Positions 43,360-50,658 of a DNA stretch of 64,000 bases are shown here, piece by piece. The stretch is taken from assembly GCA_017479885.1 (NCBI GenBank), contig JAFVBR010000030.1:62001-126000 (forward strand), given 5' to 3'. The first letter of the stretch is position 1, and every line of letters starts with the position of its first letter. The notes under the pieces were generated by a model, which saw only the letters and a list, made by a program, of their open reading frames with translations, was not told where the DNA came from and ran no database searches. The DNA comes from Paludibacteraceae bacterium (lineage in GTDB: Bacteria; Bacteroidota; Bacteroidia; Bacteroidales; Paludibacteraceae). The position numbers were made by a program, and so were the translations under genes.

Positions 43360-43737
43360 ATGAAAAGAATTGTATTTTCGTGTCTATGCATTTTATGTCT
43401 TGGCACATTGGCAATTAATGCGGGTGTTCCGCAAGTAATTAATCTTAGTGAGGCTATCATTTATGGCCCTCAGGGTGGTCCTCAAGAGGGAACAGGTGGT
43501 CTTCCGCCATGTGATTATTGTTTCACGGCTACCATCACGGACAATGTGTTGAATGTGTACAACCGTTCGGATGAGGAAGCGTTGGTAGTGGTAAAAGACC
43601 TTGCCACAGAGAGCACCGTGTTGTCAATGGAGCTTGTTGACGAGTTGGAGCAGATACTTCCTGCCGGCAACTACCGAGTAGAAATCTTCCCCGAGAACTA
43701 TGCTCCGTTGCAGGGCTTCTTCGAAGTGGAGGAGTAA
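43360..43737 (+). CDS. Small secreted DUF3244-like protein (cassette 4)
   Basis: 125 residues from the ATG at 43360 (MKRIVFSCLCILCLG); in-frame codons upstream lie in the promoter. The signal peptide ends INAG. The mature part has LPPCDYCFTATITDNVLNVY with the CxxC pair, then the C-terminal half nearly identical at DNA level to cassette 2 (29925-30099), ending GFFEVEE. The N-terminal half differs (VINLSEAIIYGPQGGP). It sits 298 nt downstream of the broken regulator and leads the cargo genes. Confidence 0.78.
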   Translation: MKRIVFSCLCILCLGTLAINAGVPQVINLSEAIIYGPQGGPQEGTGGLPPCDYCFTATITDNVLNVYNRSDEEALVVVKDLATESTVLSMELVDELEQILPAGNYRVEIFPENYAPLQGFFEVEE

Positions 43738-43812
43738 AATGTTTAGTAGAATAATACATAGATTAAAATATATAAGAGAACGCCTATATTTATTTAAATT
43801 GTATAAAAGACA

Positions 43813-44739
43813 TGAAAAAATTATTTATATCAACATTATTTTGTTGTATCTGTAATTATGTATGCCCAATCATGGCAAGCAGGAACTCATATACTTTATA
43901 CCAATCCTGACACAACAAAGGTTGGTATAGGAATAACCAATCCATCCGAAAGGTTACACATTAACAATGGAGCATTGAAAATAGGCAATTCCACCTCAGC
44001 TACCGATCGTGCTAAAAATTTATTGAAATTCGGTGACGGTAATTACGTACAGATAGGGGAATGGGAAGCGGATGATATGCTGTCATTCAAGGCAAGCAGA
44101 TATAGTTTCACAAATGGTGTTGTCGGCATCGGCACATTGAATCAGAACTACAAGTTATCAGTAAACGGTAAGGTATATCTTGGTTATGTTGACAAAGTAA
44201 ACAATTGGGGATATAGTTATCTGAATTGGGAGTCAAACGGTTTGTGGTTAGGCACTCCTCAAGGTACATGGGCTCATAATAGTGTGGATATTCGTCCCGG
44301 AGGTTGTACGCAAGATACGTTACAATCTATATTCAGAATGTATAATGCTCCTTCACCAGGTGTCCAAGAACTAAAGATACAATTGCAGACAAAAGGCAAT
44401 TGTTGGTTTAATAACAATGGCAACGTAGGTATAGGTACCAGTTCTCCTGTTGCGAAGTTGGATGTACGTGGTGCGATAAGAGCGAACGAAATATATGTGA
44501 ATACAGTTGGTGCCGACTTTGTTTTTGACGAAGGCTATAATCTTCGTCCGCTGCAAGAGGTGAAATCATACATAGAAAACAATCATCATTTGCCAGAAAT
44601 TCCTTCTGCAACAGAGATGCAGGAAGAAGGCGTAAGTTTGGATAATTTGGTCATTCAACTTTTGCAGAAAGTGGAAGAACTGACTTTATACACCATTCAA
44701 CAGGAAGAAAGAATAAAAGAGTTGGAAAACACAAAATAA
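43813..44739 (+). CDS. Secreted tail-fibre-like surface protein, signal peptide frameshifted
   Basis: The ATG at 43813 starts MKKLFISTLFCCIC, but near 43852 an extra base (GTAATTATG; GTATTATG would be in frame) shifts the reading before MYAQSWQ. The in-frame body runs 43858-44739 (293 residues). It has repeats of the form KVGIGITNPSERLHIN, GVVGIGTLNQNYKLSVNGKV and GNVGIGTSSPVAKLDV. The tail is EVKSYIENNHHLPEIPSATEM ... QLLQKVEELTLYTIQQEERIKEL, the coiled-coil end common to Bacteroidota tail-fibre-like proteins. It is a probable trimeric or fibrous surface protein. As read, translation from the downstream ATG would lack a signal. Confidence 0.7.
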
Positions 44740-44781
44740 TGACAATCAAAATAATAACAATCAAATATAAGGAGGATTTTT

Positions 44782-45606
44782 ATGAAAACAAAGATTTATT
44801 TATTGTTAGTATCTGTTTCGATATTGACATTTGTTAGTTGTGGTAATTCTAACCCGCCTTCTACCGGGGGAGACGAGATGCCTGCTGAGCAACTCGTACT
44901 TATAAAAATGACACCGGAGTTACAAGAACATGTGTTCGTTTCACCTATTGTAGATTCGGTTATAATTACTGATATAAATAGTTATTACTGCTACAAACTT
45001 TTTTATGGAGATGGTTTAGTTTTATGTAATCCGACTAAAGCTGATTCTATCTACTCGGATTTTATCCAATCTCAATTTCAACTATTAGGTACAAGTCCTT
45101 ACATTTTGTTAGAAGATGGATATGCTATAATTGATTGGAAATGGAGACATTTTCATCCTTTGTTTGGTGCATTTAGAGGAATAGTGGGGCTTGAGGCACA
45201 TCTCTGGGAATATCGCTACGATTATAAAACAGCTTATACTACAAATGCTTACTATGCGAATGGTGCTTTAGAAAATGAAGAATATTATCTGCTTCCTATA
45301 CATTGGAATGAAATAACAGATCTAAAACATATTTGGGGAATAGAAGAAGGAAGAAAAATCGAGAAACCGGAAATTCATTATATCAATTGTACTAAAATTG
45401 AGGAATTTGGAGATTTTACAACTTCGATAAGAAATATCCGAATAAAAAATAGATTTGTCATATATGATAGTGTTATGGCAGAATATTCTTTATATTCTCA
45501 AGATAAAGAAATGTATAATAATTGTGTCAAAGAAATTGACCAATTACAGTCTATGTATGTTGAGACATTAAATCAAATGATAAAAAATAAATATTTTGAC
45601 AAATGA
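44782..45606 (+). CDS. Lipoprotein of unknown function (cassette 4)
   Basis: 274 residues with a strong Shine-Dalgarno (AAGGAGG, about 7 nt before the ATG), unusual for this group. The signal ends FVSC, so it is a predicted lipoprotein, with a short Gly/Pro/Ser linker after the Cys. The body has VFVSPIVDSVIITDINSYYC, then WKWRHFHPLFGAFRGIVGLE and a helical C-terminus (YNNCVKEIDQLQSMYVE). No family is recognised. The stop overlaps the metalloprotease start by 4 nt (ATGA), so the two are coupled and may form a pair such as anchor, inhibitor or chaperone plus protease. Confidence 0.7.
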   Translation: MKTKIYLLLVSVSILTFVSCGNSNPPSTGGDEMPAEQLVLIKMTPELQEHVFVSPIVDSVIITDINSYYCYKLFYGDGLVLCNPTKADSIYSDFIQSQFQLLGTSPYILLEDGYAIIDWKWRHFHPLFGAFRGIVGLEAHLWEYRYDYKTAYTTNAYYANGALENEEYYLLPIHWNEITDLKHIWGIEEGRKIEKPEIHYINCTKIEEFGDFTTSIRNIRIKNRFVIYDSVMAEYSLYSQDKEMYNNCVKEIDQLQSMYVETLNQMIKNKYFDK

Positions 45607-47375
45607 AATCTTTATCAAAACTGATATCAATATTTGTCATTATATTCGTATTGCTTTGTTTTGTTTCCCTGAACGTAAGAGCAGAAGTATATTCAATTGA
45701 ATTAAAGGATAGCATTACTTTATCACAGGAAACATTAGAGAGGTATAATAACCTTATATCTCAACCAGAAGTGATTTGGAATAGTGTTGTTAGTATAGAT
45801 GTCAATATGTTAATATCTTCCGACACTATACAAATTGGGCTGGACAATGAAAACATTGAAGTATCTATAGTTTATAAAAATGAAGAAAATAACTATAGAT
45901 ATATGCATTACGTTTCTACCGATACTAATACTGATGTGTATTTGTCAATATTAGATGGTCATATAGAAGCAAATATACATGCATTATCCGGCACATATAG
46001 AATGTTTTCAATTGAAGAAAATATACTTTCTATAGCTAAATATGAATACAATTATATAGAAGAAGAGCCAGAGTACATTGAATATTTGGAAGAATTAGAG
46101 GAGGCTCCTGAATTTACAGATGAAATCGCCAATGTAGTACCAACGTCTACTCCAATTATTCGTGTTTTATTCTTATATACGAATGCAGCTCTCAACCTAA
46201 TGAATTACTATACAACCATCCCCTCTTTATATGAGATGCAAATGCGCCAAATAGTCTATGACTATATCAATTATGCTAATGAAAGTTTTAACAATAGTAA
46301 TATTAATGCACACATGCAATTAGCATATTTAGGGTCAACAAACTACATCGAAACCTCACAATCATGGTCTAACACTTTGAATTATTTCTATCAGGACAAT
46401 GATGGTTATATAGACGAAGTACACTCTTTAAGAGAAAAATATTCCGCTGATATCTGTGTGCTATTTCTTGACAAAGATGATTATTGTGGTGAAGCAAAAA
46501 AAATCAAAGCAAGTGCACAGACTGCTTTTTGTTTAGTTCGTCCGGCACGTGGATGTAATCGCAAATTTACAGCAGTACATGAAATTGGTCACTTGATTGG
46601 TTGTAGACATAATTATGCCGCAGATGTTAACTTGGTGCCTTATGCCTACGGACATGGATATTATCATTATGAAGAGGGTAGTCCTTCTACTTCTTGGAGG
46701 ACAATGATGTCGTATGAGAATAAATGTGACAATGATGACTATAAATGTAAAAGAATTTTGTATTGGTCTAATCCGAATGTTAACTATTCTGATGGTTATG
46801 CGATGGGCACAAGTGGTATCGCAAATAACGCCCGTGTTTGGAATGAACGTGCAAGTACTGTAAGTGCATTTAGAACAAAAGATAATAGCATTGCATTAAC
46901 GGTTTATGACAATAATACATCATCATTGTATGAAAGTTACGAAGCAACAACCAATATAGTAACAGGAGCAGGTTATGAAATTCAATCAGGGCAAACTGTT
47001 GATATGGCAGCAGCCTCTGAAATCAAATTATTGCCAAACACACATATAAAGTACGGTTCTAATTTTAGAGCTTCTATTAGAAATAATGCAGATGATCATA
47101 TTTACCCGCAATTTATTAAATCTCTCAATACGGGTAATATTGATATCATAAAAGTATTAAAATTCTCTATATCTCCCAATCCGGTACATGATATTCTGAC
47201 TGTCAGTTCAACAGAAACATTAAAAAATATCGCCATTTACAATCTTAGCGGGCAATGTGTGCTTCAAACAAAACAAACAGAAATCAATGTTTCCGAACTA
47301 CATGATGGTATCTATCTGTTACGAGCTGTGACTGCCGATGGTGAACCACTTCAGACAAAGTTTATTAAGCAATAA
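45603..47375 (+). CDS. Secreted metzincin metalloprotease with T9SS sorting domain (cassette 4)
   Basis: 590 residues. A signal peptide (ends VRAE) precedes a propeptide-like N-terminal region to about 180 with a Glu-rich linker (EEEPEYIEYLEELEEAPE). The catalytic domain (IIRVLFLYTNAALN onward) has HEIGHLIGCRH at about 326-336 and a Met-turn TMMSYE near 367, a complete HExxHxxGxxH metzincin site of the reprolysin-like (M12B) kind. The last ~75 residues (KFSISPNPVHDILTVSS ... LSGQCVLQ ... DGIYLLRA) are a type A Por/T9SS sorting domain, so it should be exported by the type IX system and attached or released at the surface. It lies last in cassette 4. Substrate unknown; proteolysis of host or prey protein is a reasonable guess. 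Confidence 0.88.
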   Translation: MKSLSKLISIFVIIFVLLCFVSLNVRAEVYSIELKDSITLSQETLERYNNLISQPEVIWNSVVSIDVNMLISSDTIQIGLDNENIEVSIVYKNEENNYRYMHYVSTDTNTDVYLSILDGHIEANIHALSGTYRMFSIEENILSIAKYEYNYIEEEPEYIEYLEELEEAPEFTDEIANVVPTSTPIIRVLFLYTNAALNLMNYYTTIPSLYEMQMRQIVYDYINYANESFNNSNINAHMQLAYLGSTNYIETSQSWSNTLNYFYQDNDGYIDEVHSLREKYSADICVLFLDKDDYCGEAKKIKASAQTAFCLVRPARGCNRKFTAVHEIGHLIGCRHNYAADVNLVPYAYGHGYYHYEEGSPSTSWRTMMSYENKCDNDDYKCKRILYWSNPNVNYSDGYAMGTSGIANNARVWNERASTVSAFRTKDNSIALTVYDNNTSSLYESYEATTNIVTGAGYEIQSGQTVDMAAASEIKLLPNTHIKYGSNFRASIRNNADDHIYPQFIKSLNTGNIDIIKVLKFSISPNPVHDILTVSSTETLKNIAIYNLSGQCVLQTKQTEINVSELHDGIYLLRAVTADGEPLQTKFIKQ

Positions 47376-47409
47376 ATACTGTTCTATTAGTAGGAAAGGT
47401 CACTTCTGA

Positions 47410-47448
47410 AGAGAACTGCAAACATAATGTTTGTGGTTCTTCTTTTTT
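47410..47448 (+). terminator. Terminator of cassette 4
   Basis: AGAACTGCAAAC pairs with GTTTGTGGTTCT (two wobbles) around ATAAT, followed by TCTTTTTT. Confidence 0.85.
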
Positions 47449-47652
47449 ATTGCTGTCCGATAAAAATGGACTTAAGTAGTATTTCCTACAGTGAATTTTG
47501 CGTCAAAAACGTTTTAACCATCAATCTCCCATGTATTTATCGGACTTTAGACCACTTCGCAGCCTGCAAAATGCTACTTAATACAGGAGTAAACCTTTTC
47601 TGTAAACAAGTCAAAAGTTTACGATTCTTAAGATTCTATCTCAGTAAACGAG

Positions 47653-47698
47653 TCAACCTTTTTCAGGTTTAGTCATCAACCTTTTTCAGGTTTAGTCA
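47653..47698 (+). repeat. Two 23-bp direct repeats
   Basis: Two exact tandem copies of a 23-bp unit with core CAACCTTTTTCAGGTTTAG. No coding frame is supported across them. Confidence 0.85.
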
Positions 47699-47716
47699 AT
47701 TTGCATATTATCCCTA

Positions 47717-47749
47717 CCGTAATCTCACCGTAATCTCACCGTAATCTCA
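47717..47749 (+). repeat. Three 11-bp tandem repeats CCGTAATCTCA
   Basis: Three exact copies and a partial fourth. Same unit length and core as the array at 39674-39727. Confidence 0.9.
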
Positions 47750-47773
47750 CCGTACAATCACTATGGTATCACT

Positions 47774-47859
47774 GTAGAGACTGAATATATTCAGTCTCTA
47801 CAATATATTCAGTCTCTACAATGTATTCAGTCTCTACAATGTATTCAGTCTCTACAATG
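47774..47859 (+). repeat. 28-bp palindrome running into four 18-bp tandem repeats
   Basis: 47774-47801 is a perfect palindrome with half-site GTAGAGACTGAATA. From 47788 four 18-bp units TATTCAGTCTCTACAATG follow head to tail (the first differs at the last base). The right arm of the palindrome is the start of the array. Confidence 0.88.
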
Positions 47860-47930
47860 TACATCTACAACATATATATCCAATATCTACAACGTATATA
47901 TCCAGTCTCTATACCACAAAAGGCAAAATC

Positions 47931-48201
47931 TGAGTTAACGAAGAAATCGCAGCGTCTATCGTAAACAAAGACGCAAAGGCAACTCTCTACAAATGAGACA
48001 TTTGAGCAATTTGCATCGCTCCATTCTGACATCTCGCGAACATACTGTGCACAGAGCGGCAAAAAATGTTCGCCAAACTACTCTATACAAATGAACGGAC
48101 TTTTCTTAATTGTCACTAACCGTCATTAAAACAATATGATAACATATCTATGCCGGGATGCCTGTAAAAAATATAGACGCTGCGAGTTCTTCGTTAACTC
48201 A
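47931..48201. repeat. 271-bp segment bounded by a 29-bp near-perfect inverted repeat
   Basis: Arms at 47931-47959 (starts TGAGTTAACGAAGAA) and 48173-48201 are inverted copies with a single mismatch. The 213-bp interior has no supported gene and a further inverted pair GCGAACAT/ATGTTCGC. I see no target-site duplication. It could be a small non-autonomous transposon (MITE) or an invertible segment. The rest of this 996-bp gap (47376-48371) holds only the repeats, terminator and promoter listed. Confidence 0.75.
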
Positions 48202-48244
48202 TAAAAAAACCAGAATTTCAATTCCGCCAACAGGTTAATAATAT

Positions 48245-48276
48245 CTTGCACATATCAGAATAAAGCACTACTTTTG
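48245..48276 (+). promoter_or_regulatory. Promoter of the MATE-DUF3737-patB unit
   Basis: CTTG at 48245-48248 and TACTTTTG at 48269-48276, spacer 20; about 90 nt of leader. It lies 44 bp outside the inverted-repeat segment. Confidence 0.65.
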
Positions 48277-48371
48277 CATAAGATTAAAGATAGATGTCGG
48301 ATTGTGGAAACTGATAGGGCGAAATATAGGAAACACAAAGGCGGCTGTCGTGAGAGCGCATATAGATAATA

Positions 48372-49763
48372 ATGGCACAATCGAGGGCACAGATATTGCT
48401 TGGCAAGGTGCAGACGGGCGGAGCTCTTGGCAGAGGAGAACAGACCCGCCTTACTCTGTTGTTGGCACTGCCTGCTATCATTTCGCAGTTGTTGACCATC
48501 GTGATGGAGTATCTTGACACTGCCATGGTGGGGCACCTTGGAGCCGCCGCTTCTGCATCTATCGGACTCGTGAGCACCACCACATGGCTGATGGGAGGTC
48601 TCTGCTCCTCATTGGCAGGCGGATTCGCGGTATTGGTGGCGCAGAGCATCGGAGCGAGAAATCTCCTGCGGGCACGAAAGATACTAAAGAAGGCCATTCT
48701 GTTTACATTGTTGGTGAGCAGTGCCATAGGTGTGGCAGGTGTGGTGATATCGCCTTGGCTGCCAGCATGGTTGGGCGGCGGTGAAGACATACGCCATGAT
48801 GCAACGGTTTATTTTCTGGTGTTTGCAGCCTCTATACCTGTCTGGGAAATGAATTTCCTTATGGCATCAATGCTTCGCAGTGCGGGCAACATGGTAGTAC
48901 CGAGCGTGGTGAACGTGTGCGCGTGTCTGATTGATGTGGTGTTCAACTATCTGTTTATCTTCGTTTTTGGCATGGGTGTGCTTGGTGCAGCATTGGGCAC
49001 GTTCTGCTCGATGTTTCTTTCTGCATCGGTACTGACCGTATATGTGGTGTTCTTCTCGAAAGAACTGAAACTGACAGGCAGGGAGACCGAAGAGGCAGGT
49101 TCTGCCGAGTCGTCTCCCGTTCTGCGTCCGGCGCTCAACATAGGAGTACCGATGGCAGTGCAGCATATAGCGATGTGTTCGGCACATATAGTCTCCACAC
49201 TTATTGTGGCGCCGCTTGGTACGGTCGCCATTGCCGCCCACTCGTTCGGCATCACGATAGAGGGGTTGTGCTATATGCCAGGTTACGGCATAGGCGATGC
49301 CGCCACCACACTGGTAGGGCAGTCGATAGGAGCCAAGCGCGCTGACCTGAGACATTCGTTCTCGTATATCACGCTGTTTCTTGGAGTGGCATTCATGACT
49401 TTCATGGGCATACTGATGTACTGCGGTGTGCCTTACCTGATGCCACTCATGACACCAGATGCAGCAGTGCAGGCGCTCACGGTGGAGTGTTTGCGCATAG
49501 AGGCGTTTGCCGAACCGATGTATGCGGCATCAATAGTGATTTACAGCATCTTTGTGGGTGCAGGCGACACCAAGGTGCCTGCCGCCATGAATCTTGGAAG
49601 TATGTGGGTTGTGCGTCTGCCGTTGGCATGGCTGCTGGCTATGCACCTGGGACTGCGCGGAGTGTGGATAGCCATGTGCGCCGAGTTGTGCTTCCGCGGG
49701 TTCATCTTTATAGTCAGACTGCTAAGAAAAGAAAAGGCCCCCGTTCATTTGTCAACTACATAA
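48372..49763 (+). CDS. MATE-family multidrug efflux transporter
   Basis: 463 residues with about 12 membrane helices in two related halves. The N-terminal half has LALPAIISQLLTIVMEYLDTAMVGHLG, the second NIGVPMAVQHIAMCSAHIVSTLIVAPLGT, and GYGIGDAATTLVGQSIGAKR is the typical MATE repeat region. It is a Na+ or H+ antiporter exporting cationic compounds across the inner membrane. It begins a unit with the DUF3737 gene (26 nt later) and patB. Confidence 0.93.
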   Translation: MAQSRAQILLGKVQTGGALGRGEQTRLTLLLALPAIISQLLTIVMEYLDTAMVGHLGAAASASIGLVSTTTWLMGGLCSSLAGGFAVLVAQSIGARNLLRARKILKKAILFTLLVSSAIGVAGVVISPWLPAWLGGGEDIRHDATVYFLVFAASIPVWEMNFLMASMLRSAGNMVVPSVVNVCACLIDVVFNYLFIFVFGMGVLGAALGTFCSMFLSASVLTVYVVFFSKELKLTGRETEEAGSAESSPVLRPALNIGVPMAVQHIAMCSAHIVSTLIVAPLGTVAIAAHSFGITIEGLCYMPGYGIGDAATTLVGQSIGAKRADLRHSFSYITLFLGVAFMTFMGILMYCGVPYLMPLMTPDAAVQALTVECLRIEAFAEPMYAASIVIYSIFVGAGDTKVPAAMNLGSMWVVRLPLAWLLAMHLGLRGVWIAMCAELCFRGFIFIVRLLRKEKAPVHLSTT

Positions 49764-49789
49764 CCTATTCACAATATCATATCATCACC

Positions 49790-50647
49790 ATGAAAGAAAT
49801 AATCAATCATGAGTTCGGCGGAGAGCGTCCGCTATACAAGTCGGAAGACTTGCACCTTACAGATGTCACCATACACCCGGGGGAGTCGTCTGTGAAGGAA
49901 TGTCGCAACATACATGCCGACCGGTGCCGGTTTGAGGGCAAGTACGTGTTCTGGGAGAACGACGGAGTGGTATGCCGCGACTGCGTGTTTGCAGAGTCGG
50001 CACGTTCGTCGGTATGGTACAGCAGGAATATCACCTACTGCAACTGCCAGGTGGATGCGCCGAAGATGTTCCGCCGGGCTACAGGTATTGACCTCGAGAA
50101 CGTGCAGATACCCCACGGCGAAGAGACATTCTGGGATTGCTCCTCCATAAGACTGAGAAACGTGCAGATAGCCGAAGCGGACTATCTGTTCATGCACTCG
50201 TGCGATATTGATATTCAGGACTACCGCCAGGACGGCAACTACAGTTTCCAATACGCGAGAAACGTGGTGATACACAATGCCGTCATCAATTCCAAGGATT
50301 CGTTCTGGGAGTCGCAATACTGCACATTGTACGACTGCGAAATCAACGGCGAGTATCTGGGTTGGTACTCGAAAAGTCTGCGTCTGGTACGCTGCCATAT
50401 AACAGGCACGCAGCCGCTGTGCTACTGCGAGAACCTGATACTTGAGGACTGCACCTTCGGCGATGACGCCGACCTTGCATTCGAATATTCCACAGTAGAG
50501 GCCACCGTCCGCTCACATATAGTCAGCATCAAGAACCCTACTTCAGGGCACATCACAGTGGAATCGGCAGGTGAGGTCATTATCGACAACAACATGAAGC
50601 AACCCGGCGACTGCGAAATAACGATATTAAACAACGAAAAACCCTAA
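49790..50647 (+). CDS. DUF3737 family beta-helix protein
   Basis: 285 residues from the ATG at 49790 (MKEIINHEFGGERPLY); longer in-frame readings run back into the MATE gene in another frame. The start GGERPLYKSEDLHLTDVTIHPGES and the repeated short strands (CRFEGKYVFWENDGVVCRDCVF, SFWESQYCTLYDCEINGEYLG) fit the DUF3737 right-handed beta-helix family. Many Cys and Trp residues lie at repeat turns. There is no signal peptide, so it is cytoplasmic. Activity is unknown, although this family is often next to transporter or aminotransferase genes such as patB. Confidence 0.85.
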   Translation: MKEIINHEFGGERPLYKSEDLHLTDVTIHPGESSVKECRNIHADRCRFEGKYVFWENDGVVCRDCVFAESARSSVWYSRNITYCNCQVDAPKMFRRATGIDLENVQIPHGEETFWDCSSIRLRNVQIAEADYLFMHSCDIDIQDYRQDGNYSFQYARNVVIHNAVINSKDSFWESQYCTLYDCEINGEYLGWYSKSLRLVRCHITGTQPLCYCENLILEDCTFGDDADLAFEYSTVEATVRSHIVSIKNPTSGHITVESAGEVIIDNNMKQPGDCEITILNNEKP

Positions 50648-50658
50648 ACAATATTCTT

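Noticed and set aside
47427..47672. 81-codon frame after the metalloprotease
   Set aside because: It begins inside the terminator and ends in a repeat; composition is not protein-like.
47717..47859. CRISPR array
   Set aside because: Units are 11 and 18 bp in direct tandem with no spacers, and no cas genes are in the window.
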